Positions 48,271 through 56,890 of a stretch of DNA of 64,000 bases are shown here, one piece after another (within the stretch, counting starts at the first letter, position 1; the number at the start of each line of letters is the position of its first letter). Location: NCBI RefSeq assembly GCF_000308495.1, contig NZ_BAFU01000070.1:124001-188000 (forward strand). Direction: 5' to 3'. Made by a program: the position numbers and the translations under genes. Below the pieces are notes generated by a model. The model did not search any database and had not been told where the DNA came from. It was given only the letters and a program-made list of their open reading frames with translations. Source of the stretch: Nocardia brevicatena NBRC 12119 (lineage in GTDB: Bacteria > Actinomycetota > Actinomycetes > Mycobacteriales > Mycobacteriaceae).

Positions 48271-49265
48271 GGTTTCACTCCGGCGAGTTCCAATGCGGCA
48301 CGTACCATTTCGGCGGTTGTCGGCGGATCCGTCATCAGCAGGGGCACACTGCGCACCTCGACGCCGGGCACCTCGGCGGTATCGGTGGTGTGGACCAACC
48401 AGCCGTCCAGAATGCCGGTGGTCGAACGGGCCCCATAGTGCCGGCCGACCGCTTCGGCCGTGCTTTCGACCCCGATCACCGACAGACATTCGTCGGCCAT
48501 ACCGCGCAGGGGTTTACCGTCGATCATCGGCGACACCCCGATAACCGGCGCCGAAGTGGTGCGTAGGGCGCCGCGGATTCCGGGTACGGCGAGAATCGCG
48601 CCGATGCTCACTACGGGGTTCGACGGAGCCAGCAGCACCACATCTGCGGCGCTTATGATTTCGATCACATTTGGCCCCGGTTTGGCTTCATCCGCCCCAA
48701 TTGTGGCGAATCCATGAGTATGCACTTGTGCGCGGTAACGAACCCACCACTCCTGGAAATGGATCGCGCGTCGTTCGCCAGGGTCGTCGCTATCGCCGAT
48801 AACGACATGCGTTTCGCATCGGTCGTCGGTTGCCGGGAGGAGTTTCACACCCGGCCGCCAGCGTTTGCAGAGCGCTTCGGTGACCGCCGAGAGCGGATAG
48901 CCGGCGCGCAACATTTCGGTCCGAACCAGGTGGGTGGCGATATCCCGATCGCCCAGCCCGAACCAGTCGGGCCGGGCCCGGTATTTCGCCAACTCCTCCT
49001 TGGCGTGCCAGGTCTCGCCCACCCGGCCCCAGCCGCGCTCCGGATCTATTCCACCGCCCAGCGTATACATGCAGGTATCGAGGTCGGGGCAGATTCTGAG
49101 GCCGTGCATCCACACGTCGTCGCCGACGTTGACGATGGCCGCAACATCCGCTTCGGGGAGCAGTTCCCGGACGCCCAGCAGGAACCGCGCGCCGCCGACT
49201 CCGCCGACCAGAACGGCGATGCGGGGCCGGCCGGCGGGTGTGATGTCCGCTTGTTGTGAAGTCAC
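48267..49265 (-). CDS. fbiA: 2-phospho-L-lactate transferase FbiA (CofD)
   Basis: A 332-residue CofD-type enzyme that makes (dehydro)coenzyme F420-0 from Fo. Visible: [16 protein letters not shown] (substrate/GDP pocket), [46 protein letters not shown] and [19 protein letters not shown]. Start GTG 49265. First gene of fbiA-fbiB-nudix; divergent from whiB2, as in mycobacteria. Confidence 0.95.
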   Translation of the reverse strand: MTSQQADITPAGRPRIAVLVGGVGGARFLLGVRELLPEADVAAIVNVGDDVWMHGLRICPDLDTCMYTLGGGIDPERGWGRVGETWHAKEELAKYRARPDWFGLGDRDIATHLVRTEMLRAGYPLSAVTEALCKRWRPGVKLLPATDDRCETHVVIGDSDDPGERRAIHFQEWWVRYRAQVHTHGFATIGADEAKPGPNVIEIISAADVVLLAPSNPVVSIGAILAVPGIRGALRTTSAPVIGVSPMIDGKPLRGMADECLSVIGVESTAEAVGRHYGARSTTGILDGWLVHTTDTAEVPGVEVRSVPLLMTDPPTTAEMVRAALELAGVKP

Positions 49266-49609
49266 ATCCGCACAGCCTAAGCGGAGCACGAAATTGTGTG
49301 CTTCTCGCTACATTTGCTGCCTATTTGCTATAGCCGGTACAAGATCAGCACGTAAAGCGCCGCCGGATAGTAACGGAATAGTGACGGCGGCTTGACCATC
49401 GATACGTGCGGCGTGTCTAATCACTGACATGTCATTCCGGACCGCGCGGAAGTGCACGGCGCGTATGGAAGTTCGAACGGATGTTCGCATCGGAATGACA
49501 GGCTCGGGGAAGTCCGCGAGACAACGTCGCGGAGTTGTGCCGTCGGTATGCGGTGTCGGTCCGACGGAAAGAATCATTCTGCGCTAACACACAGTGAGGA
49601 GGCGGAGCG
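49266..49609. other. Divergent fbiA / whiB2 intergenic region
   Basis: 344 bases without a supported gene. It contains a 10-bp perfect inverted repeat tgtcattccg (49430-49439) / cggaatgaca (49491-49500) with a 51-base spacer that could fold in the whiB2 leader. Confidence 0.5.
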
Positions 49610-50011
49610 ATGGTCAATGAACTGGCCCCGACCGGTATGCCGGGCGGCGTATCGCAGACCGATTCCGCAGCAGGCGCAGCACGTGGCGTCTGCGCTGGCG
49701 GCAGTTGGACCGATCACGAGTTGAGCGAGCACGATTCGACGCCCCGGCTCAGCCTGATCGTGACCGACTTCGACGAGATATTCGAGTCGATCGAAGAGCA
49801 GTGGCAGGAACGCGCGCTATGCGCGCAAACCGATCCCGAGGCCTTCTTCCCCGAAAAGGGTGGTTCGACCCGCGAGGCCAAACGGATCTGCATGGGCTGC
49901 GAGGTCCGCACCGAGTGCCTGGAATACGCACTCGCCAATGATGAACGCTTCGGTATCTGGGGCGGCCTGTCCGAACGGGAACGGCGCCGCCTGAAGCGGG
50001 GTATCGGCTGA
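49610..50011 (+). CDS. whiB2: WhiB2-type iron-sulfur regulator (WhmD)
   Basis: A 133-residue Wbl protein. Four cluster cysteines: ALCAQTDPEAFFPEKGG, then ICMGCEVRTECLEYAL (C...C-x2-C-x5-C), followed by the WhiB signature GIWGGLSERERRRLKR. WhiB2/WhmD is needed for septation in mycobacteria. The N-terminal 60 residues are longer than in M. tuberculosis. ATG 49610 follows a gaggaggcgg site. A hairpin terminator follows. Confidence 0.95.
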   Translation: MVNELAPTGMPGGVSQTDSAAGAARGVCAGGSWTDHELSEHDSTPRLSLIVTDFDEIFESIEEQWQERALCAQTDPEAFFPEKGGSTREAKRICMGCEVRTECLEYALANDERFGIWGGLSERERRRLKRGIG

Positions 50012-50013
50012 TA

Positions 50014-50044
50014 GTCGGGGCCCGCCGTCCGGCAGGGCCCCGAC
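50014..50044 (+). terminator. Terminator of whiB2
   Basis: Perfect 10-bp stem gtcggggccc / gggccccgac with an 11-base loop, 3 bases after the stop. Confidence 0.8.
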
Positions 50045-50045
50045 C

Positions 50046-50066
50046 GGCGCCGCCTTTGGCGGCACC
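50046..50066. repeat. REP-like palindromic element, partial copy
   Basis: ggcgccgcc-ttt-ggcggcacc, the same core as the elements at 40584 and 55419 with one changed base in the right arm, directly behind the whiB2 terminator. Confidence 0.5.
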
Positions 50067-50091
50067 GTCGAACACGGCTAACGTTCGAGTC

Positions 50092-50571
50092 ATGGCACGT
50101 TCCCGCAATCGCCGCCCGCCGACCACCCGGTCGGTGACCCGCCGTGGACGCGGAGTACGCGGCCCTATGCTCCCGCCGACCGTGCCCGCTTGGCGCACCC
50201 GCGGCCAGAAGTTCGACCGTCTGGTGTTGGAGGCCTTCGCCCCGCTGGACACCCGCTGGCACGACCGGCTCACCAAGCTCGACATCGCCGTCGACGACGT
50301 GCCTAAAATCCGCCCCCTGCATCCTGATTCGGTCACCTGGCCGGACGAGGTGGTGGCCGACGGGCCCGTACCGCTGTCCCGCCTCATCCCGGCCGGAGTC
50401 GACCGACACGGTGCCCCCATCCGCGCCCGGGTGGTGCTCTTCCGCAAACCTCTGGAACTACGGGCGGGCGATCCCGACGATCTGGTGGAACTGCTGCGCG
50501 AGGTCCTGGTCCAGCAGATCGCCACATACCTCGGCGTCGATCCGGACGTCATCGATCCCGAACCGGAGTAG
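50092..50571 (+). CDS. Zincin-like metallopeptidase family protein lacking HExxH
   Basis: A 159-residue protein of the family next to whiB2 in mycobacteria (the Rv3259 type as I recall). FDRLVLEAFAPLDTRWHDRL and LFRKPLELRAGDPDDLVELLREVL match the minimal zincin family; where that family has HExxH (VHEIAHHFG), this protein reads VQQIATYLGVDP. The two His and the Glu are gone, so peptidase activity is unlikely. ATG 50092. A hairpin overlaps its stop. Confidence 0.72.
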   Translation: MARSRNRRPPTTRSVTRRGRGVRGPMLPPTVPAWRTRGQKFDRLVLEAFAPLDTRWHDRLTKLDIAVDDVPKIRPLHPDSVTWPDEVVADGPVPLSRLIPAGVDRHGAPIRARVVLFRKPLELRAGDPDDLVELLREVLVQQIATYLGVDPDVIDPEPE

Positions 50572-50603
50572 TGCCGGACCGCGTCACCACCGCGGTCCGG
50601 CAC
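50571..50603 (+). terminator. Terminator after the zincin-like gene
   Basis: Perfect 13-bp stem gtgccggaccgcg / cgcggtccggcac with a 7-base loop; the left arm starts at the last base of the stop codon. Confidence 0.8.
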
Positions 50604-50904
50604 CACTCGCCTCGGCATCCAGGACCGTCCACCGCGCGGCCTTCATCCCGAACCGCCTCCCTTCCGGTCCACACTCGCGCCGGCCAGTCGGCACCGCCGC
50701 CGGATGCCCCGTACCGGTGTCCACCCCGCCCGGCCCGGGTCACCTCCGGCTCGTCTCCGAGCCCTCACATCGGTCCCTTCGCGCGCCGCGGGAACCCCTC
50801 CAGCGCAAATGCGGCCCGAATCACACCCCGACGCGCCGAACATAACGGACTAGTTGAGCGTGTCCGGCAGACTCCGGGCGGCCGATGAGGTTACGCTCAT
50901 CGGC
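50604..50904. other. Intergenic region before the DUF3499 gene
   Basis: 301 bases after the terminator with no convincing gene or palindrome; it should hold the promoter of the DUF3499 gene. Confidence 0.4.
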
Positions 50905-51300
50905 GTGCTTCCCATGCGTCGTTGCTGCCGTCCCGGCTGCAAGAATCCGGCCGTCGCGACGCTCACCTATGTCTACTCGGACTCGACCGCTGTGGTGGGC
51001 CCGCTGGCGACGGTGGCCGAACCACACTCCTGGGATCTGTGCGGAACCCACGCCTCCCGGATCACCGCCCCCAAGGGGTGGGACATGGTCCGGCACGAGG
51101 GCGGTTTCTCCACCAATCCCGACGACGACGATCTGACCGCCCTCGCCGAGGCCGTCCGCGAGGCCGGACTGCGCCGCAGGCCGCCGGAACACGATCAACG
51201 CGGCTACCGCGACCATCACTCGCCGCCCCCGCGCACCACCCGCACCGGCCGCACCGGTCGGCGCGGACACCTGCGGGTGCTCCCGGACCCGCCCGGCTGA
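50905..51300 (+). CDS. DUF3499 family zinc-ribbon-like protein
   Basis: A 131-residue protein. The N-terminal RRCCRPGCKNPAVATLTYVYSD...TVAEPHSWDLCGTHASRITAPKGW has paired Cys/His typical of a small zinc-binding fold and matches DUF3499, located between whiB2 and phosphomannomutase in mycobacteria. The C-terminal 50 residues are Arg/Pro-rich. Start GTG 50905 or ATG 50914. Function unknown. Confidence 0.82.
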   Translation: MLPMRRCCRPGCKNPAVATLTYVYSDSTAVVGPLATVAEPHSWDLCGTHASRITAPKGWDMVRHEGGFSTNPDDDDLTALAEAVREAGLRRRPPEHDQRGYRDHHSPPPRTTRTGRTGRRGHLRVLPDPPG

Positions 51301-51342
51301 CGGCAGGGCGCGGTGCGCGGCGACCGGTCCCACCTCACCCGT

Positions 51343-51370
51343 GGACGATGGCGTCTCCACGCCACCGTCC
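51343..51370 (+). terminator. Hairpin after the DUF3499 gene
   Basis: 12-bp stem ggacgatggcgt / acgccaccgtcc (one G-U type pair) with the 4-base loop ctcc, 42 bases past the stop and before the phosphomannomutase gene. Confidence 0.6.
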
Positions 51371-51481
51371 GGGCGACCGTGACCGCCACCGTCCACGCCG
51401 CCACCGAGGGCCGCGCGATCACGGGCACCCGTGCCCGAGGGCCTGTCGGCGCCCGCACCCGGGGGCATTAGGGTGTGAACC

Positions 51482-52858
51482 ATGACAGTCGCCCGCTCTG
51501 CCGATTTCGTCAACGCGGTGATCAAGGCCTATGACATCCGTGGCGTGGTCGGCGATCAGATCGACACCGAATTCGTCCGCGATGTGGGGGCGTCGTTCGC
51601 GCGGGCGATGCGGACCGAGAACGCGCGACGGATCGTCATCGGACACGATATGCGCACCTCGTCCCCGGAACTGGCCGCCGCGTTCGCCGACGGCGTGCTC
51701 GCCCAGGGGCTGGATGTGGTGCATATCGGACTGGCCTCCACCGACCAGCTGTACTTCGCCTCCGGCCGACTGGACTGTCCCGGCGCCATGTTCACCGCCA
51801 GCCACAACCCGGCCCGCTACAACGGCATCAAACTCTGCCGCGCCAAGGCACTGCCGGTCGGTCAGGAGACAGGCCTGGCCACCATCGCCGCCGAGATGAT
51901 CGCGGGCGTTCCGGACCACGACGGCCCGCCCGGCACCGCCACCGAGCTCGACCTGCTCGACGAGTACGCGGACTTCCTGCGCGAACTGGTCGACCTGGGC
52001 GGCATGCGGCCGTTGACCATCGCGGTGGACGCGGGCAACGGCATGGGCGGTCACACCGTGCCGGCCGTCCTCGGCGCCCTGCCGCAGGTAACCCTCGTGC
52101 CGCTGTACTTCGAGCTGGACGGCAGCTTTCCCAACCACGAGGCCAATCCGCTGGACCCGAAGAACCTGGTCGACCTGCAACACCTGGTCCGCGACTCCGG
52201 CGCCGATATCGGCCTGGCCTTCGACGGCGACGCCGACCGCTGCTTCGTGGTGGACGAGCGCGGCGAGCCGGTCTCCCCGTCGGCCATCACCGCCCTGGTC
52301 GCCGCCCGCGAACTGGCCAAGGAGCCGGGAGCGGTGATCATCCACAACCTGATCACCTCCCGCTCGGTGCCGGAGCTGGTGAGCCGGCTCGGCGGCACCC
52401 CGGTGCGCACCCGGGTCGGGCATTCGTTCATCAAACAGCAGATGGCCACCACCGGTGCCGTGTTCGGCGGAGAGCATTCGGCGCACTACTACTTCCGCGA
52501 CTTCTGGGGCGCCGACTCCGGCATGCTGGCCGCCCTGCACGTCCTGGCGGCACTCGGCGAGACCGAACAGCCGATCTCGGAGCTGATGGCCTCCTACTCC
52601 GGTTACGCGGCCTCGGGCGAGATCAACTCGACCGTCGCCGACGCCGCGGGACGGACCGCCGCCGTGCTGGACGCGTTCGGCGGCCGGGCCGTCTCGGTGG
52701 ACCGATTGGACGGCGTCACGGTGCAGTTGCCCGACCACGCCTGGTTCAATCTGCGCGCGTCCAACACCGAACCGCTGCTGCGACTCAATGTCGAAGCCCG
52801 CTCTCAGGAGGAAGTAGACGCACTCGTGACCGAGATCCTGGGCATCGTCCGCGCCTGA
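51482..52858 (+). CDS. manB: Phosphomannomutase/phosphoglucomutase
   Basis: Interconverts mannose-6-P and mannose-1-P for GDP-mannose, LAM/PIM and mannan synthesis. 458 residues, with the phosphoserine loop TASHNPARYNGIK, Mg loop FDGDADRCF, sugar-binding GEHSAHYYFRDFWGADSG and phosphate-binding RASNTEPLLRLNVEA. ATG 51482. It begins the manB-tobH-manA mannose cluster on the plus strand. Confidence 0.95.
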   Translation: MTVARSADFVNAVIKAYDIRGVVGDQIDTEFVRDVGASFARAMRTENARRIVIGHDMRTSSPELAAAFADGVLAQGLDVVHIGLASTDQLYFASGRLDCPGAMFTASHNPARYNGIKLCRAKALPVGQETGLATIAAEMIAGVPDHDGPPGTATELDLLDEYADFLRELVDLGGMRPLTIAVDAGNGMGGHTVPAVLGALPQVTLVPLYFELDGSFPNHEANPLDPKNLVDLQHLVRDSGADIGLAFDGDADRCFVVDERGEPVSPSAITALVAARELAKEPGAVIIHNLITSRSVPELVSRLGGTPVRTRVGHSFIKQQMATTGAVFGGEHSAHYYFRDFWGADSGMLAALHVLAALGETEQPISELMASYSGYAASGEINSTVADAAGRTAAVLDAFGGRAVSVDRLDGVTVQLPDHAWFNLRASNTEPLLRLNVEARSQEEVDALVTEILGIVRA

Positions 52859-52973
52859 CTGGAATAGTGGAATCACAGACAGTGAATTCGCCCGATCCGG
52901 GCTCGGTGTGGACGCTCCGGGCGGCGGCGGGACGAGACCGAAAACAGCGCGATGAGGGGAGGTGGGACGCCCG

Positions 52974-54200
52974 ATGATCGCTGGGACACCGGTGCTCGAC
53001 CTGGACGATGCCGCATCGCTGGAAGCTGCGGACAGCGGGGGCGCCCTGCGCTCGGCCGCGTCCGGCGGCGCTCAGGTGCGTGCCACCGCCGCGACCGTCG
53101 CGGAGGAGGCGCTGGACCGACTGACCGGTCTGCGACCACGCAGCCTGCTCATGGTCTCCGGAGCGGGCCGCGCCCGACGCGCCGCGGCTCTGCTGGTGGC
53201 CGCGCTGGGTGACCGTGCCGGGCTGCCCCTGGTCCCGGTCACCGCCATCCCGCCGTGGGCCGGCCCACTGGACGTGGTGCTGGTGGCGGGCGACGACGCG
53301 GGCGATCCGCGGCTCATCGACGCGATCGACCGCGCCCAGCGTCGCGGCGCCGAAGTCGTGGTAGCGGCGCCGGCGGAAGGACCGCTGCGCGCGGCGGCCG
53401 CCGGTCGAGCGGCGCTGCTGGAACCGCGGGTGCCGGTGTTGGAGCACAACCGGATGCTGCGCTTCCTCGCCGTCGGTATCGCGGTCCTGCACGCCATCGA
53501 CCCGAGCCGCAGCGGTGCCCTGCTGCCCCAATTGAACGCCCTGGCCGACGTCCTGGATGCCGAAGCCCTGCGCGACGGACCACAGCACGAGGTCTTCCAC
53601 AATCCGGCCAAGACCCTGGCCGCCCGGATGCAGCAGCGGGAACTGGTGCTGGCCGGCGACACCAACGCCACAACCGAACTGGCCACCCACGCCGCCGAGG
53701 TGCTGCTGCAATCGGCGGGGCGTATCGCGACCGCGGTGGATCTGACCGTCGCGGTGACATCGCTGCCCCGGTTCCTCGCCGCGGGCGCGGCCACACCCGA
53801 CTACGACCCGCTATTCCACGACGAAGAACTCGACGGACCGCCGCCGGTGAACCGGATGCGGGTGTTCCTGTTCAGTGCCGATACGGACGAGGTCGCCACC
53901 CGCCGCAAACTCGCCGTCTTCGGCGGCGCCGGGGCGGGCCTGGTGGACGCCGACCTCCTCACCGCCGACCCGGCCGAGGCCGATACGGCCGGGCTACCGC
54001 AAGAACTGCCGCCACCGGGAGCGCCGCTGCCGCCCGACCGGGACCCCGCGGCGGCACCGGCGAACGGGCGAACCGTGAGTGAACTGGAACGACTCGCTGT
54101 ACTGGCATTGCGTGTGGAGATGGCGGCCGCCTATCTCCGGCTGATCGGCGGGCAACCGGCCGCGGACGGGACGAACAGCTACGACGGGGGACGCTACTAG
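52974..54200 (+). CDS. tobH: TobH-like SIS-domain protein
   Basis: A 408-residue protein between phosphomannomutase and mannose-6-phosphate isomerase, the same place and pattern as mycobacterial TobH (Rv3256c). N-terminal sugar isomerase-like fold (LLMVSGAGRARRAAALLVAAL, VVLVAGDDAGDPRLIDAIDRAQRRGAEVVVAAP), then EHNRMLRFLAVGIAVL and a variable Pro-rich C-terminus. Enzymatic role unproven. ATG 52974 after aggggagg. The next start, GTG 54200, overlaps its stop by one base. Confidence 0.85.
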   Translation: MIAGTPVLDLDDAASLEAADSGGALRSAASGGAQVRATAATVAEEALDRLTGLRPRSLLMVSGAGRARRAAALLVAALGDRAGLPLVPVTAIPPWAGPLDVVLVAGDDAGDPRLIDAIDRAQRRGAEVVVAAPAEGPLRAAAAGRAALLEPRVPVLEHNRMLRFLAVGIAVLHAIDPSRSGALLPQLNALADVLDAEALRDGPQHEVFHNPAKTLAARMQQRELVLAGDTNATTELATHAAEVLLQSAGRIATAVDLTVAVTSLPRFLAAGAATPDYDPLFHDEELDGPPPVNRMRVFLFSADTDEVATRRKLAVFGGAGAGLVDADLLTADPAEADTAGLPQELPPPGAPLPPDRDPAAAPANGRTVSELERLAVLALRVEMAAAYLRLIGGQPAADGTNSYDGGRY

Positions 54201-55417
54201 TGCACGAACTCGTTGGTGCACTGCGCTCGTATGCCTGGGGCTCGCGCACCGCGCTCGCCGAACTGTGTGGCCGGCCCGTACCTTCGGCACATCCCGAGGC
54301 GGAGCTGTGGTTCGGGGCCCACCCGGCCGATCCCGCGCATATCCGCACCGACAACGGCACCCGCTCCCTGCTCGAGGTGGTATCCGACGATCCCGCCCGC
54401 GAGCTCGGCCCGGCCGCAACGGAATTCGACGGCAGGCTGCCCTTCCTGCTGAAACTCCTCGCCGCCGAGGAGCCGTTGTCACTGCAGGCGCATCCGAGCC
54501 TGCAGCAGGCACAGGCCGGTTTCGAACGGGAGAACCAGGCCGGGGTGCCACTGGACTCGCCCCAGCGCAACTATCGCGACGAGAACCACAAACCGGAACT
54601 GGTGGTGGCGCTGGACCGCTTCGAGGCGCTGGCCGGTTTCCGGACCCCGCGGCACACCGTCGAACTGCTGCGCGCGTTGGCGGTGCCCGAACTCGCCTCG
54701 TATGCGGACCTGCTCGCCGCCCAACCCGATTCGGACGGGCTGCGGACCCTGTTCACGACCTGGATCACCTTGCCACAGAATGTGCTGTCCACGCTGCTGC
54801 CGGCCACGCTCGACGGATGTGTGCGCTATCTGTCCGGCCCCGACCGCACCTTCGCCGCCGAGGCGCGCACCGCGCTGGAACTGGCCGAGGCCTATCCGGG
54901 TGATGCCGGGGTGCTGGCGGCACTGCTGCTGAACCGGCTCACCTTGCAACCGGGACAGGGTCTGTTCCTGGCAGCGGGGAACCTGCACGCCTATCTGCGC
55001 GGACTCGCCGTGGAGATCATGGCCAACTCCGACAATGTGCTGCGCGGCGGGCTCACCCCCAAACATGTCGATGTGCCGGAACTGCTGCGAGTACTCGATT
55101 TCGAACCGATCGACCTGCCGCTGGTGCTGCCCGAACCCGCGGGCGACGGGTCGGTGCGCTATCGCACGCCCGCACCGGAATTCGCGCTGCGGCGCTTCGA
55201 CCTGATCGAGGGGTCGGGCCAGGTGCCGCTCACCGAGGCCGGTCCCGGAATCGTGCTCTGCTCATCCGGTACGGTGCGACTGCGGCGCGACGGATCGGAA
55301 CTGGTACTCGGGCGGGGCGCCGCCGCCTGGGTCTCGGCCGCCGATACCGATATCAGAGCACAGGCGGTGGACGGCCCCGCCCAGCTCTTCTGCGCCTGCG
55401 TGGGGGGCTGTGTTTGA
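54200..55417 (+). CDS. manA: Mannose-6-phosphate isomerase, class I
   Basis: A 405-residue zinc isomerase converting fructose-6-P to mannose-6-P. Features: LRSYAWGSRTALAELCGRP, ELWFGAHPADPA, LLKLLAAEEPLSLQAHPS (zinc Gln/His), DENHKPELVVAL (zinc Glu and substrate Lys), EIMANSDNVLRGGLTPKHVDVPELLRVL (catalytic Arg region). GTG 54200 shares a base with the tobH stop. Last gene of the mannose cluster; a REP-like element follows 1 base after the stop. Confidence 0.95.
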   Translation: MHELVGALRSYAWGSRTALAELCGRPVPSAHPEAELWFGAHPADPAHIRTDNGTRSLLEVVSDDPARELGPAATEFDGRLPFLLKLLAAEEPLSLQAHPSLQQAQAGFERENQAGVPLDSPQRNYRDENHKPELVVALDRFEALAGFRTPRHTVELLRALAVPELASYADLLAAQPDSDGLRTLFTTWITLPQNVLSTLLPATLDGCVRYLSGPDRTFAAEARTALELAEAYPGDAGVLAALLLNRLTLQPGQGLFLAAGNLHAYLRGLAVEIMANSDNVLRGGLTPKHVDVPELLRVLDFEPIDLPLVLPEPAGDGSVRYRTPAPEFALRRFDLIEGSGQVPLTEAGPGIVLCSSGTVRLRRDGSELVLGRGAAAWVSAADTDIRAQAVDGPAQLFCACVGGCV

Positions 55418-55963
55418 TGGCGCCGCCTTCGGCGGCGCGGGTCGGGGCCCTCGTGACCCCGGCTCTTTCCTCCCTCCGCGAATCCGCTGACGCGAATTCG
55501 CTCCTGACGGTCCGGACTCCGAATACCCCGGTGAGGCGTCCGAAGAGGTATCGGCCCGTGACCTGACGATCCGGGCGCTGTCTCTGCGGACCGGTACGGC
55601 GTCGTCACGGTCGGTTCCGGCCCTGGTTGTCACAGTGGGGCGTTCGTGAAGGTTTGGATGCCGACTCCCAGGGCGGGGCACGCGGCCTCATGGTCCCGGT
55701 CTTCTCACCCCATGACGTCGCTATGGCGCGGTCGTGGTCGATCCGGACCGGGCACATCGGGATGAGGGTCGTGAGGGGTGGAGTGTTCGCGCTTCGTGGG
55801 CGGTCGGTCGGGGTCCGTGGTCGGGCTCGGGAGCCGGTGTGAAGCGGCGTATTCGAGAGGGCTCGAATAGTCTGTCTCGGGGCTGTCCCGGTTCTCGCGG
55901 GTACAGGGCTTTCCGGGTACCGCGATACGGCGGGAGCACATCGGATAGAGGAAGGTGGGCCGG
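55418..55963. other. 546-base region without a recognised gene
   Basis: It starts with the REP-like hairpin and otherwise holds no frame with family similarity. The last 15 bases carry the ribosome site of the CDF transporter gene. Confidence 0.5.
55419..55448. repeat. REP-like palindromic element, copy 2
   Basis: Core ggcgccgcc-ttc-ggcggcgc followed by gggtcggggc. The stem directly after manA may also terminate transcription. Near-identical to 40584-40614. Confidence 0.65.
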
Positions 55964-56890
55964 ATGTCGGCTGGTGGAGGTAAGAAGGCGATCCTCGCCG
56001 CGTTGTCGGCGAACGCGGGAATCGCCGCAGCGAAGTTCGTGGGCGCGGCGATCACCGGTTCGGCGTCGATGCTGGCCGAGGGCGTGCACTCGGTGGCCGA
56101 TACCGCCAACCAGGGACTGCTGCTGTTCGGACAGAACCGTGCCGAACAGGAAGCCACCGCATTGCACCCGTTCGGATACGGCCGCAGCCGGTACTTCTAC
56201 TCGTTCGTGGTGGCGCTGGTGCTGTTCACCCTGGGGTCGGTGTACGCGCTGTACGAGGGCATCCACAAGGTCCGACACCCGGAGGATCTGTCCTCGCCGA
56301 TCGTGGCCGTCGTCATCCTGTTCATCGCCATCGGCCTGGAGTCCTTCAGTTTCGTCACCGCGCTCAGGGAATCGCGGCCGCTCAAGGGCCGCGCGAGCTG
56401 GTGGCGGTTCATTCGCCACTCGCGTAGCCCGGAGCTGCCGGTGGTGCTGCTGGAAGACACCGGTGCGCTGATCGGTCTGGTTCTGGCCCTGCTCGGTGTC
56501 GGATTGACCACGATTACCGGTGACGCGGTCTGGGACGGTATGGGCACCCTGGCCATCGGCGTCCTGCTCGGCGTGATCGCCATCGTGCTGATCATCGAGA
56601 TGCAGAGTCTGCTCATCGGTGAGGGCGCGACCCCCGACGAGGACAAGGCGATCCGCGCGAACCTGGTGGACGGTGACCGGATAGACCGCGTCATCCACCT
56701 CAAGACCCAATACCTCGGGCCGGAGGAACTGCTCGTCGCGGCCAAGGTGGGTGTGGCGCCCGGTCTCGATATCGCCACCATCGCCTCGGCCATCGACGAA
56801 GCGGAGAGCCGTATCCGCACCGCCGTGCCCGCCGCACGGATCATCTATCTGGAACCGGACCTGTACCGGGAGACCGCGGCTACAAGCTGA
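55964..56890 (+). CDS. Cation diffusion facilitator (CDF) family transporter
   Basis: A 308-residue metal-proton antiporter of the CDF family. Membrane segments with SANAGIAAAKFVGAAITGSASMLAEGVHSVADTANQ (TM1-TM2; AEGVHSVADT carries the metal-site His/Asp), a His/Arg loop, LLEDTGALIGL in TM5 with Asp, and a C-terminal cytoplasmic regulatory domain. Zn or Fe/Mn export is likely. ATG 55964 after gaggaaggtggg. The 3' end overlaps the convergent P450 gene by 11 bases. Confidence 0.9.
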   Translation: MSAGGGKKAILAALSANAGIAAAKFVGAAITGSASMLAEGVHSVADTANQGLLLFGQNRAEQEATALHPFGYGRSRYFYSFVVALVLFTLGSVYALYEGIHKVRHPEDLSSPIVAVVILFIAIGLESFSFVTALRESRPLKGRASWWRFIRHSRSPELPVVLLEDTGALIGLVLALLGVGLTTITGDAVWDGMGTLAIGVLLGVIAIVLIIEMQSLLIGEGATPDEDKAIRANLVDGDRIDRVIHLKTQYLGPEELLVAAKVGVAPGLDIATIASAIDEAESRIRTAVPAARIIYLEPDLYRETAATS

